This document shows positions 1 to 7,470 of a stretch of 15,180 bases of DNA, in pieces. The stretch is from JANLUX01 sp031366005 (GTDB lineage: Bacteria > Bacteroidota > Bacteroidia > AKYH767-A > OLB10), in NCBI GenBank assembly GCA_031366005.1, contig JANLZB010000023.1:1-15180 (forward strand). Reading direction: 5' to 3'. How positions within the stretch are numbered: position 1 is the first letter of the stretch; each line of letters opens with the position of its first letter. The notes beneath the pieces are model-generated. The model was given only the letters and a program-made list of their open reading frames with translations. It made no database searches and was not told where the DNA came from. The translations under genes were made by a program, and so were the position numbers.

Positions 1-36
1 CTTCTCAATTGCTAATAAGCAAATAAATTTTTTTTG

Positions 37-753
37 TTATTTATGTTCTACCACCAGCTTGTAAGTTTTGGTAACGGTACCGCTATTAATTACAGAACAT
101 AAATAAACTCCTGGTTGTAATTCAGAAGTAGTCATAATAACAACACCATTTTTTTGTGGTATAGGCACTGTTTTTACCAATGATCCGAGCATATTATAAA
201 CTACAATACTTGCTTTGCCGGAATTATCACTTAAGTGATAATTAAAAGAAGTATAAGTATTTGCAGGGTTTATAGAAGGACGGCTAACCCCAAAAGATTC
301 GCTTAACTCATTAACTCCAACTGCAGTGCAAAAGCCATAAGATAAATCTATATTAAGCGTGTCAATAGGATTGTTTTGATTAAAGAAATGATAACGTACA
401 TAAGAAGTTCCGCAAACACCATGAGAAAACATATCTGTTTTAAAAGTGTTATCATAAGCACCAGGAGGAATGATTGCCGGATCAGAAGAAACGGGAGTGT
501 TAGGTGGATAACAATTAGGGCCGAAGCAAAATGATTCCTCATGAGCAGGAAGCACATTCACTAAAGTTCTTGATACCATTGCATACAATGTATCAGCACC
601 CTGATTCTGTATGGTAATATAAAATTCAATCGGATTAACAGTATCGGGTGCGGTATTAACATTTGAGAAATTACTTGGTACCATTTGGGCACTAATGCGA
701 CCACCAAAAAATAATGCTATTACTATCAGTGTATAAAGTACTCTTCTTTTCAT
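37..753 (-). CDS. Secreted protein with T9SS type A sorting domain
   Basis: A 238-residue exported protein. Residues 1-23 form a signal peptide (KRR, then a hydrophobic stretch, then SAQ). Residues about 30-143 look like an Ig-like beta-sandwich with four cysteines, C76 and C81 (CFGPNC) plus C114 and C142, which could form two disulfides outside the cytoplasm. Residues about 155-238 match the T9SS type A C-terminal sorting domain: an NPA turn, a strand ending in YNMLG, LQPGVYLC, and a final TKTYKLVV. Such domains take the protein through the T9SS outer-membrane channel and are removed at the surface. It is divergent from the CGPC-bearing cargo gene at 1005, with 251 bases between them. I infer that it may be a disulfide-containing partner or substrate of the neighbouring redox proteins. 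Biochemical function is unknown. Confidence 0.85.
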   Translation of the reverse strand: MKRRVLYTLIVIALFFGGRISAQMVPSNFSNVNTAPDTVNPIEFYITIQNQGADTLYAMVSRTLVNVLPAHEESFCFGPNCYPPNTPVSSDPAIIPPGAYDNTFKTDMFSHGVCGTSYVRYHFFNQNNPIDTLNIDLSYGFCTAVGVNELSESFGVSRPSINPANTYTSFNYHLSDNSGKASIVVYNMLGSLVKTVPIPQKNGVVIMTTSELQPGVYLCSVINSGTVTKTYKLVVEHK

Positions 754-929
754 ATTTTTTATGTTTTGAGACTGTAAAGAAACAAAATTTTCTCCTCATT
801 ATCAAGGAATGTTTGCTATCTGAGCGAATTAATCCGAAATCAAATTCTGGTAATGCATTTATCAAATTGTGAATATTTCACTATTATACATGAATTAAAT
901 AAAATTTTGTAAAAGTTTCCTTTAAGCTA

Positions 930-959
930 TTGTTACTCTTCAAATAATTTTTAGCTTTA
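930..959 (+). promoter_or_regulatory. Bacteroidota-type promoter for the Omp28-like cargo gene
   Basis: TTG at 930-932 is followed by a 19-base spacer and TAGCTTTA at 952-959, close to the Bacteroidota -33/-7 consensus (TTTG, then TAnnTTTG). Transcription would start near 964, leaving a leader of about 40 bases before the ATG at 1005. No comparable element was found for the divergent gene ending at 37. Confidence 0.5.
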
Positions 960-1004
960 CGGCTTCAATCCCTTAAATTTATCTCTAAAAAAATTAAAAA
1001 TCTC

Positions 1005-2894
1005 ATGAAGAAACTGTACACTCTATTAACTGCGGTATTATTGACCAGTTTAAGTTTTGGTCAAAGTCCACGCTTAGTGCTGGTAGAAGAATTTACCGGT
1101 GAAACCTGCGGACCTTGCGCTGGTGCAAATCCTGGTTTTAATACAATACTGGATGCGCATGCCTCCAATGTTATTTCCTTAAAGTATCAGAATAATATTC
1201 CTTCTGCTGGCCCTAATTTTTATGCTTATAATTCAGCTGATATCAGCAATAGAACAGCTTTTTATGCAAATAATTATTCTCCTCATGCATGGATTGATGG
1301 TAATTACTGGAACGGAAATGCTGCAAGTGTTACAGGAGCACAACTTACCGCTCGTGGTAGTGTTACCTCTCCTTTCACCATTGAAGTCAGCCATTCTTTT
1401 TCTCCTAACCATGATATTATTTATATTCATACAGTCGTTCGTGCTTCCCAAACTGTGAGCAATGCCAATTTACATTTGCGCACAGCAGTTTCAGAGCGTA
1501 ATGTGTATGGATATACTTCGCCTAACGGAGAAGATGTATTTTCTCATGTGATGCGTAAACTGCTGCCTACAGGTACAGGCACTACACTCCCTACAACATG
1601 GGCAGCTGGAGATTCATCAGTATCAGATCAGCAGTGGACTATAACTATTCCTACAAATCCTGCTGTGGTTGATTTGCCAATCTGGGCAATGTTAGAAGCT
1701 ATTGTTTGGGTGCAGGATGATGCGACTAAACAAATCATGCAAACAGGGCTTAGTCCTGCTGTAGTAAATCTGGACCCTGCAATTGTTTCTATCTCCGGAG
1801 TTCCTTCCGTTACCTGTTCTTCTGTTACTCCTTCAGTTACTGTAACTAACAATGAAGCTACTCCTGTAAGCAGTCTTGATATTGAATATTATCTGGACAG
1901 CCAGTCACCAATTGTTTATTCCTGGACAGGAACCATCAATCAGGGAGCAACTGCTATTATTACTTTGGGTACAATTGCTATGTCTCAGGGAGCTCATAAC
2001 ATTTATGTAAACATTACCAATGTTAATGGATCACCTGATGTGGTGCTATCAAATAATTCACGTCTGCTTGCAGTAGGACAACCGTTAGCTGCTTCAATGG
2101 CATTCAGCGAAACATTTACTCCAGTTTCTTTTCCTCCAGCAAACTGGATCAATGAAGATAATGATTATGTTACTGGCTGGTCGCGTTCTGCTGCTAATTC
2201 AACATCTCCGGGTACAGGATCTGCTAAAATTGATTTTTATAACAGTCCTCAGGGACAGGTTGATGTGCTTTATCCTTTAACACCACTTGATATAACTACA
2301 GGTATTGCACCCACACTTAGCTTTAAAGTAGCTCACAGACAATATTCAGCGGCTTATTCTGATCTTCTGGAAGTTATAATTTCTACGGATTGTGGTGTAA
2401 CATGGACTCCTGTATGGAGCAAAAGCGGTGCTAACCTTTCTACTGTTGCTGGTTTTGCAACTGCTGCATTTACACCAACTGTTACTCAGTGGAGAAGTGA
2501 AACCATTGATTTATCATCATACATCGGACAAACCAATGTGTTGTTTGCATTCAAAGCTACTTCTGATTATGGCAATAACGCATTCATAGATCAGGTTTAT
2601 TTCAGCCCATGGAATGTTTTAGGAATTACTGATAATAGCAATGATGTAATGGTAAATATTTATCCTTCTCCTTCGAGTGGTATAGTAAGCGTGAATGTTG
2701 AAAAAGTTACTTCTCCTATGATGGATGTTTCAGTTACTAATGTGGTTGGTAAAGTTGTAAAGCAAATGAGCTTTGATAAATCAGAAGGCAATGTAATGTC
2801 AATTGATTTAAGCAATGAAGCCAATGGAAATTACCTTGTTAAAATTGTTACTGCCAGTGAGACAATTTTAAAAAGAGCAGTCATTCAAAAATAA
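1005..2894 (+). CDS. Omp28-related T9SS cargo with thioredoxin-like CGPC site
   Basis: A 629-residue secreted multidomain protein. Residues 1-20 are a signal peptide ending FGQ. The next segment, VEEFTGETCGPC (C35, C38), is the Omp28-type thioredoxin-like start with the classical CGPC active-site sequence, and the fold appears to continue to about residue 240. Residues about 255-360 look like an Ig/CARDB-type beta domain (paired VTVTNN and YVNITN strands). Residues about 366-533 resemble a choice-of-anchor J / MAM-like jelly roll (SETFTP...PPANWIN, then FIDQVYF). Residues about 545-629 are a T9SS type A sorting domain (NIYPSPSSG, VTNVVGKVVKQ, NGNYLVKI). I infer surface attachment or release through T9SS and possible thiol-disulfide activity outside the cell; neither is proven. 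A hairpin terminator lies 24 bases after the stop, separating it from the TlpA-like gene. Confidence 0.88.
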   Translation: MKKLYTLLTAVLLTSLSFGQSPRLVLVEEFTGETCGPCAGANPGFNTILDAHASNVISLKYQNNIPSAGPNFYAYNSADISNRTAFYANNYSPHAWIDGNYWNGNAASVTGAQLTARGSVTSPFTIEVSHSFSPNHDIIYIHTVVRASQTVSNANLHLRTAVSERNVYGYTSPNGEDVFSHVMRKLLPTGTGTTLPTTWAAGDSSVSDQQWTITIPTNPAVVDLPIWAMLEAIVWVQDDATKQIMQTGLSPAVVNLDPAIVSISGVPSVTCSSVTPSVTVTNNEATPVSSLDIEYYLDSQSPIVYSWTGTINQGATAIITLGTIAMSQGAHNIYVNITNVNGSPDVVLSNNSRLLAVGQPLAASMAFSETFTPVSFPPANWINEDNDYVTGWSRSAANSTSPGTGSAKIDFYNSPQGQVDVLYPLTPLDITTGIAPTLSFKVAHRQYSAAYSDLLEVIISTDCGVTWTPVWSKSGANLSTVAGFATAAFTPTVTQWRSETIDLSSYIGQTNVLFAFKATSDYGNNAFIDQVYFSPWNVLGITDNSNDVMVNIYPSPSSGIVSVNVEKVTSPMMDVSVTNVVGKVVKQMSFDKSEGNVMSIDLSNEANGNYLVKIVTASETILKRAVIQK

Positions 2895-2917
2895 TTTAAT
2901 CTTCATCAAATTATAGA

Positions 2918-2947
2918 AAAAGGGCTTGGCATTTGCCAAGTCCTTTT
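2918..2947 (+). terminator. Hairpin terminator or attenuator between cargo gene and tlpA-like gene
   Basis: The arms 2918-2930 and 2935-2947 pair over 13 positions with one G-T wobble around a four-base loop; the 3' arm ends in TTTT. It ends only 18 bases before the ATG at 2966 and no separate promoter is visible for that gene, so it may attenuate rather than fully stop transcription. Confidence 0.65.
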
Positions 2948-2965
2948 CTGTTAAAATAAAATCAA

Positions 2966-3469
2966 ATGAAAAAAATATTCCTGTTAGTTTCTTGTTGCAT
3001 GGTGGTGCTATCCTCTTTAGCACAGGAGAAGAAAAGTGAAATTCCATCTGTAAATATCAAAACGCTTGATGGAAAAGTTTTTAATACTTCGCAATTAAAT
3101 AATAACGGCAAGCCCATGATCATTGATTTCTGGGCAACCTGGTGCAAACCATGCGTGACAGAACTGAATGCAATCTCAGAAAATTATGCTGACTGGAAAG
3201 CAGAAACCGGAGTGAAGCTGGTGGCAATTTCTATTGATGATGCACGTACTATGGCAACCGTTTCTCCCTTTGTAAGCGGCAAAGGATGGGATTATGAAGT
3301 TTATATTGATAACAACAGCGATTTTCGCAGAGCAATGAATGTTAACAATGTTCCGCATACTTTTTTGCTGGATGGCAATGGGAAAATTGTAGCACAACAC
3401 AACACTTTTGCACCGGGTGATGAAGATAAGCTCTACGAAGAAATTGTAAAACTTTCAGGAACCAAATAA
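2966..3469 (+). CDS. TlpA/ResA-family thiol-disulfide oxidoreductase
   Basis: A 167-residue exported thioredoxin-fold protein. Residues 1-20 form a signal peptide (KK, hydrophobic core, SLAQ). The AhpC/TSA-Redoxin type domain begins with the strand PSVNIKTLDGKVFN, and the active site is WCKPC at residues 59-63 in the context FWATWCKPC. The cis-proline loop is visible as VPHTFLLDGNG. Length is typical for a minimal TlpA-like domain. Proteins of this family reduce disulfides in the periplasm, often for cytochrome c maturation or envelope protein folding; no cytochrome gene is present here. The signal peptide contains two adjacent cysteines (C10, C11), but they lie in mid-core rather than in a lipobox, so I favour a soluble periplasmic protein. 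It sits between the CGPC-bearing cargo gene and the DUF6029-like barrel gene, suggesting a shared redox task. Confidence 0.92.
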   Translation: MKKIFLLVSCCMVVLSSLAQEKKSEIPSVNIKTLDGKVFNTSQLNNNGKPMIIDFWATWCKPCVTELNAISENYADWKAETGVKLVAISIDDARTMATVSPFVSGKGWDYEVYIDNNSDFRRAMNVNNVPHTFLLDGNGKIVAQHNTFAPGDEDKLYEEIVKLSGTK

Positions 3470-3493
3470 ACGAAGGCTGAATATTATTTTTAA

Positions 3494-3522
3494 AAAAAGG
3501 GAGTAGTTAATGCTCCCTTTTT
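3494..3522 (+). terminator. Rho-independent terminator after the tlpA-like gene
   Basis: The arms 3494-3505 and 3511-3522 (A-tract plus GGGAGTA, and TGCTCCC plus T-tract) pair over 12 positions with one T-G wobble and a five-base loop, followed by a T-rich run. It lies 24 bases after the stop codon at 3469. Confidence 0.8.
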
Positions 3523-3529
3523 ATTTTTG
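3522..3529 (+). promoter_or_regulatory. Candidate -7 element for the DUF6029-like gene
   Basis: TATTTTTG matches TAnnTTTG exactly and overlaps the T-tract of the preceding terminator by one base. No convincing TTTG -33 box is present, since that position falls in the hairpin. Predicted start of transcription is near 3534, giving a leader of about 28 bases to the ATG at 3562. The T-rich context makes a chance match possible. Confidence 0.4.
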
Positions 3530-3561
3530 TTCTCCTCCTCATTCAAAATCTGTTATTATCT

Positions 3562-5193
3562 ATGAAGCAACATCTCACTTTTATAACATTTATCGTACTT
3601 GTATTTTGTGTTAAATTTTCTCAGGCACAAATCCCGGTGATATCAAATATATCAGGCAACTTTGAAGTAGACGGTCAAATCTATAAAGCTGACTCATCTA
3701 TTGAAGCCCCTGAAGTGCCTGAGAAATTTTTGAACAATGCATTTCTGAATTTGAATTATGTGAATGGCAATTTTAAAGCAGGATTACGATACGAGGAATA
3801 CTTAGGTCCACTGTTAGGATTTGATGAACGTTATCGCGGAAGCGGAATTACTTACCGTTATGCACAATATTCTGTTGACCAGATTGATGTAACCGTAGGA
3901 AATTTTTATGAGCAGTTTGGCAACGGTTTAATTTTTCGAAGCTATGAAGAACGTGCCATTGGAATTGATAATTCAGTGGATGGAATACGCGTTGGTTTTA
4001 AACCACTCAATGGAATTTATTTAAAAGGAATAGTTGGAAGACAACGTGATTTTTTCAGTCTTGGTGAAGGGATAGTGCGGGGAGTAGATGCTGATGTGCA
4101 ATTGAATGATTTGATTACAAAAATGAAAGATGCAAAAGTGAGGCTCGGAATAGGAGGGAGTTTTGTGAGTAAGTATCAGAAAGACAATGATCCGATTCGT
4201 AATCTTCCGCAAAACGTGGGAGCATATGCCGCACGTTTTAATTTGAATGCCGGTAAGTTCAGTATGAATACCGAGTACGCTTATAAAATAAATGACCCTT
4301 CTGTAGTAAATAGTTTCATTTATAAAAACGGAGAAGCATTATACCTTAACCTGTCCTATTCAACAAAAGGTTTTGGAACAACTATTACTGGAAAAAGAAT
4401 TGATAACATGAGTTTCCGCTCTGACCGTAATGCAACACTAAACAGCTTAATGATAAATTATCTCCCTGCCATCAGCAAGCAATACAGTTATCGTTTGAGT
4501 ACACTCTATCCATACTCAACACAACCCAATGGTGAGATGGGAGTAGCAGGAGAAACCTTTTACAACTTTGCGGCTAAAACTCCGTTAGGAGGAAAGTATG
4601 GAACCAAACTCAGCATTGGTGCTTCTGCAGTAAATAATATTCAACGTGATTCGGTAAGCAATGATACACTCGGATACAAAAGCGGTTTTTTTAATATTGG
4701 TGATGATATTTATTACCAGGACATTAATGTGGAACTTACCAAGAAGCTGAGTAAAAAACTTAAACTAGTTGCAAGTTATATTTACCAGGTTTACAATAAG
4801 AATGTGGTGGAAGGAGAGATAGGTTTTGATATCGTGCATGCAAATATTGGAATCATTGATTTAACTTATAAAATAAATAACAAACACAGTATTCGTGCAG
4901 AGATACAGCATCTCTATACAAAACAGGATAGAAAAAACTGGGCAATGGGTTTGATTGAATACAGTATTTCTCCCAATTGGTCGTTTACTCTTTTTGATGA
5001 ATATAATTATGGTAATGATAATAAAGACCTGCGGCTTCATTACTACAATGCTTCGATGGCTTACACAAAAAATGCTACACGCATAAGCTTAGGTTATGTA
5101 AGGCAACGTGCAGGACTTTTATGCGTTGGTGGAGTATGTCGCTTTGTACCTGCTTCCAATGGATGGAACATAAGCATCACAAGCAGGTTTTGA
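3562..5193 (+). CDS. DUF6029-like outer-membrane beta-barrel protein
   Basis: A 543-residue exported protein. Residues 1-23 are a signal peptide (FSQAQ). The rest is a long run of alternating amphipathic strands with many aromatic residues (for example YRYAQYSV, ASYIYQVYNKN, YYNASMAYTKN), ending in a terminal phenylalanine (ITSRF) as in many outer-membrane barrels. The N-terminal pattern (SNISGNFEVDGQIYKAD, FGNGLIFRSYEER, DGIRVGF) is what I recall for DUF6029-family proteins of Bacteroidota; this is recognition by eye, not a search. Near the C-terminus is a cysteine pair, C520 and C525, in CVGGVC, the only cysteines after the signal peptide, so a disulfide-closed loop is plausible. The gene sits between a TlpA-like and an Omp28-like gene, consistent with a redox-dependent envelope protein. 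Molecular function is unknown. Confidence 0.82.
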   Translation: MKQHLTFITFIVLVFCVKFSQAQIPVISNISGNFEVDGQIYKADSSIEAPEVPEKFLNNAFLNLNYVNGNFKAGLRYEEYLGPLLGFDERYRGSGITYRYAQYSVDQIDVTVGNFYEQFGNGLIFRSYEERAIGIDNSVDGIRVGFKPLNGIYLKGIVGRQRDFFSLGEGIVRGVDADVQLNDLITKMKDAKVRLGIGGSFVSKYQKDNDPIRNLPQNVGAYAARFNLNAGKFSMNTEYAYKINDPSVVNSFIYKNGEALYLNLSYSTKGFGTTITGKRIDNMSFRSDRNATLNSLMINYLPAISKQYSYRLSTLYPYSTQPNGEMGVAGETFYNFAAKTPLGGKYGTKLSIGASAVNNIQRDSVSNDTLGYKSGFFNIGDDIYYQDINVELTKKLSKKLKLVASYIYQVYNKNVVEGEIGFDIVHANIGIIDLTYKINNKHSIRAEIQHLYTKQDRKNWAMGLIEYSISPNWSFTLFDEYNYGNDNKDLRLHYYNASMAYTKNATRISLGYVRQRAGLLCVGGVCRFVPASNGWNISITSRF

Positions 5194-5215
5194 TTTACGT
5201 GTTTACAATTATTAT

Positions 5216-5223
5216 TAACTTTG
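5216..5223 (+). promoter_or_regulatory. -7 element TAACTTTG four bases before the start codon
   Basis: TAACTTTG matches TAnnTTTG exactly. A TTTG lies at 5189-5192, with a rather long 23-base spacer. Only four bases (ATAT) separate the element from the ATG at 5228, so the expected transcription start coincides with the start codon. This implies a leaderless mRNA or use of the second ATG at 5231. Confidence 0.5.
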
Positions 5224-5227
5224 ATAT

Positions 5228-6070
5228 ATGATGCGGATTAAAAATTTATTGATTTATACCTTACCTTTCTATATGCTATTGCAAAGCTGCGATAAGATAG
5301 ATTCTCCCTTTAGTACGTCAGCAAACAGCGGTTCAGTTGATACCTCAATAGTTCCACAAAGAGTATTGCTCGAAGAATACACCGGCCATACCTGCCCTAA
5401 TTGCCCGGCAGCTCACGATGAAGCGCAAACATTATTAAATACTTATGGAAAACAATTAATTGTTGTTTCCGTTCATGCCGGTTATTATGCACAAACGCAA
5501 AGCGGCACTTACAGTTATGACTTTCGTACACAGGTTGGAAATGATTTATTTGCTGCCTTTTTACCAACGGGACAATCATTTCCTACAGGCGTTATTCAAC
5601 GTAAGAAAAACAGTCAGGGAAATTATCCGATTCCTTGGAGTTCGTGGGGAACAAATATTGCAACTTTAATCAGCGCAAAGCCATCTGCAAAGATTGACAT
5701 GGTTAATTCTTACAATGCTGCTACCAGAACCATCACCTGCACCGTTACTAATAATTTTTTGAAAGATATTTCATCTTCTTTATCCTTAAGTGTTTTATAT
5801 ACTGAGGACAGTATTGTTAAACCTCAAAAAAACGGAACAGTGAGCCTTCCTGCATATACTCACCGTCACGTATTGAGAGGTTCTTTAAACGGAAGCTGGG
5901 GTGAAACCATTGGCAGTTCTTTTATTTCAGGTCAGTCATTGGATAAAACCTATACCGGTGCTCCGATTTCCGCAGATGCAGTTCCTGAGCATATTTCAGT
6001 AGTAGCTATTTTGTATAACACTACAACCAATGAAGTAATTCAGGTGGCGGAGAAAAAACTGATTGAATAA
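5228..6070 (+). CDS. Omp28-family lipoprotein with CPNC motif
   Basis: A 280-residue lipoprotein. The N-terminus has a hydrophobic segment followed by LLQSC, with the lipidated cysteine at C21 (Q at -2 is unusual for a lipobox but tolerable). After a Ser/Thr-rich linker, the segment LLEEYTGHTCPNCPAAHDEA marks the Omp28 type thioredoxin-like domain, with the redox pair C56 and C59. This closely resembles the VEEFTGETCGPC segment of the cargo protein encoded at 1005. The C-terminal part (about 155-280) is a beta-rich domain of the type often following it. It has no T9SS sorting domain, so it is probably anchored in the outer membrane. Two ATG codons are possible (5228 and 5231); the promoter spacing favours 5228. 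I infer a surface or periplasmic thiol-disulfide role alongside the other CxxC proteins. Confidence 0.86.
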   Translation: MMRIKNLLIYTLPFYMLLQSCDKIDSPFSTSANSGSVDTSIVPQRVLLEEYTGHTCPNCPAAHDEAQTLLNTYGKQLIVVSVHAGYYAQTQSGTYSYDFRTQVGNDLFAAFLPTGQSFPTGVIQRKKNSQGNYPIPWSSWGTNIATLISAKPSAKIDMVNSYNAATRTITCTVTNNFLKDISSSLSLSVLYTEDSIVKPQKNGTVSLPAYTHRHVLRGSLNGSWGETIGSSFISGQSLDKTYTGAPISADAVPEHISVVAILYNTTTNEVIQVAEKKLIE

Positions 6071-6172
6071 GACTGTTTAAAAAAAAATAAATTTTTTACG
6101 AGGTTATTTATATTCCATTTAGTATCGTTTACCTCAGGGAATAATGCAATTAATCCACTTACAATTAATTAT

Positions 6173-6180
6173 CATATTTG
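6173..6180 (+). promoter_or_regulatory. -7-like element CATATTTG four bases before the start codon
   Basis: CATATTTG differs from TAnnTTTG at one position. It is followed by TGTG and the ATG at 6185, the same four-base spacing seen at three other genes in the window. No -33 box is evident, so the call rests mainly on the repeated spacing. Confidence 0.35.
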
Positions 6181-6184
6181 TGTG

Positions 6185-6802
6185 ATGCGAAAAAGTTTTT
6201 TGATTGTATTGTTGTGTATTTGTATAAACGGATTTCTTAAAGCACAAACTTTTACTGCTCATATTTTAGCAGGTGCAGCCACATCACAGGTGAGTGGAGA
6301 TCAATTATCGGGATTTAATAAGGCAGGAGTAATTGCAGGAGCTGGAGTTAATGCAATGCTTTCAAAAAAAATAGATCTGGGTTTTGAAATTTATTATATC
6401 CAGAAAGGAAGCCTTAAACAAAGTAATATTGATAAAGGTGATTTTGAATATTACCGGCTGCGTTTAAATTATCTGGAGATCCCATTATTGCTTCAGTATC
6501 ACATGTCGGATAAATTAGGTTTGGAACTAGGACCCTCAATAGGAACACTAATTAGCTCCAGTGAAGAAAATCAGGATGGAGAGCTTATTGGCCAGCCACC
6601 ATTTATTAAATATGAAATAAGTTTTGGTGGAGGATTGGCTTATCGTTTTGGTGGAAACTGGGGTTTGCATTTCAGAGGAGGACAGTCTGTTGCACCAGTG
6701 CGCGAACATAGTGGAGGAAGTGTTTACAGATTAAACAGAGGCCAATACAATTCTGTTTTATTATTTGCATTGTTTTACCAGTTTGGAAAAAGAAGAAATT
6801 GA
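6185..6802 (+). CDS. Outer-membrane beta-barrel protein (PorT/OMP_b-brl_2-like)
   Basis: A 205-residue exported protein. The signal peptide ends LKAQ at about residue 21. The remainder is a small barrel of the type common in Bacteroidota: repeated glycine-rich strands (GVIAGAGVNAMLSKKIDLGFE), the LNYLEIPLLLQYHM strand typical of the porin-family outer-membrane barrel domain, GLELGPSIG, GGGLAYRFG, and a closing strand LLFALFYQFG. Function cannot be assigned; members of this superfamily include T9SS PorT but also many uncharacterised proteins, and I see nothing specific for PorT. A GTG lies in frame at 6182, but the ATG at 6185 is preferred because it sits at the four-base promoter spacing. Its TGA overlaps the ATG of ubiX by one base (TGATG), so the two are likely translationally coupled. 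Confidence 0.85.
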   Translation: MRKSFLIVLLCICINGFLKAQTFTAHILAGAATSQVSGDQLSGFNKAGVIAGAGVNAMLSKKIDLGFEIYYIQKGSLKQSNIDKGDFEYYRLRLNYLEIPLLLQYHMSDKLGLELGPSIGTLISSSEENQDGELIGQPPFIKYEISFGGGLAYRFGGNWGLHFRGGQSVAPVREHSGGSVYRLNRGQYNSVLLFALFYQFGKRRN

Positions 6803-7368
6803 TGAATAAACATAAAATTATTGTTGCAGTTACAGGTGCCAGCGGAGCTATCTATGCCAAGGTGCTGTTTGATAAATTACAGCAATTGAAAGATCAGGTG
6901 GATTCGTTAGGAGTAATATTGTCGGATAATGCACGCACGGTTTGGGAGCATGAGTTAGGTAACCGGGATTTTGAAAACCTGCCATTTATCGTGTATGAGA
7001 AAAATAATTTTATGGCGCCTTTTGCGAGTGGCTCCGCTAAGTATGAGGTGATGATTGTTTGTCCTTGTTCAATGGGCACTTTAGCGAGAATTGCCAACGG
7101 CATTTCAGGCGACTTATTGACACGTGCAGCTGATGTGATTCTTAAAGAAAGAAGAAAACTCATCCTTGTGACACGCGATACACCTTTAAGCCTCATACAT
7201 ATTAATAATATGAAAGCGATAACAGAAGCCGGAGGAGTCATCATGCCTGCTTCGCCTTCCTTTTACAGCAAACCTGAAAATTTTGAAGCTTTAGCGGCAA
7301 CAGTCATTGACAGGGTGCTTGATCTCTCTGGCTTTGAAAACGTAACATACAGATGGAGCGAGAGTTAA
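6802..7368 (+). CDS. ubiX: UbiX-family flavin prenyltransferase
   Basis: A 188-residue UbiX/Pad1 flavoprotein that joins a dimethylallyl group to FMN to make prenylated FMN, the cofactor of UbiD-type decarboxylases. Family signatures are clear: VAVTGASGAIYA at the N-terminus (FMN-binding GASG), ILSDNA, CPCSMGTLARIANGISGDL, RRKLILVTRDTPLS with the conserved arginine and TPLS motif, and GGVIMPASPSFY near the C-terminus. Length matches the family. An in-frame TTG at 6799 also exists, but the ATG at 6802 overlapping the preceding stop is the better start. No ubiD gene is in the window, so the decarboxylase served is unknown; in Bacteroidota it is often the menaquinone-pathway MqnL/UbiD type or an unrelated UbiD homologue (inference). 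A short hairpin follows. Confidence 0.95.
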   Translation: MNKHKIIVAVTGASGAIYAKVLFDKLQQLKDQVDSLGVILSDNARTVWEHELGNRDFENLPFIVYEKNNFMAPFASGSAKYEVMIVCPCSMGTLARIANGISGDLLTRAADVILKERRKLILVTRDTPLSLIHINNMKAITEAGGVIMPASPSFYSKPENFEALAATVIDRVLDLSGFENVTYRWSES

Positions 7369-7373
7369 AATTT

Positions 7374-7393
7374 TTACACACTGATTTGTGTAA
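7374..7393 (+). terminator. Weak hairpin after ubiX
   Basis: TTACACA at 7374-7380 and TGTGTAA at 7387-7393 form a seven-pair stem with a six-base loop, starting six bases after the ubiX stop. The stem is AT-rich and has no long T-tract, so termination activity is uncertain. Confidence 0.35.
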
Positions 7394-7410
7394 GATTTAA
7401 CCCTGGCCTA

Positions 7411-7442
7411 TTGCATTTCATATAACATGCTCCATATATTTG
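7411..7442 (+). promoter_or_regulatory. Bacteroidota-type promoter for the 63-residue gene
   Basis: TTG at 7411-7413, a 21-base spacer and a perfect TAnnTTTG element (TATATTTG) at 7435-7442. The predicted start near 7447 leaves a leader of about 24 bases before the ATG at 7471. This is one of the best promoter matches in the window and supports the small gene being real. Confidence 0.6.
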
Positions 7443-7470
7443 CGTTACCTATACAAAACATCACTAAAAT

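Noticed and set aside
2966..3025. TlpA-like protein as a lipoprotein because of two cysteines in the signal peptide
   Set aside because: The cysteines sit at residues 10-11 in mid-hydrophobic core, followed by more hydrophobic residues and a good SLAQ cleavage site.
6185..6802. Calling the small barrel protein PorT
   Set aside because: Only general outer-membrane barrel features are visible, and no other T9SS machinery gene is adjacent.
6894..7244. 116-codon minus-strand frame inside ubiX
   Set aside because: It is antisense to a well-supported ubiX and is explained by that gene's codon bias.
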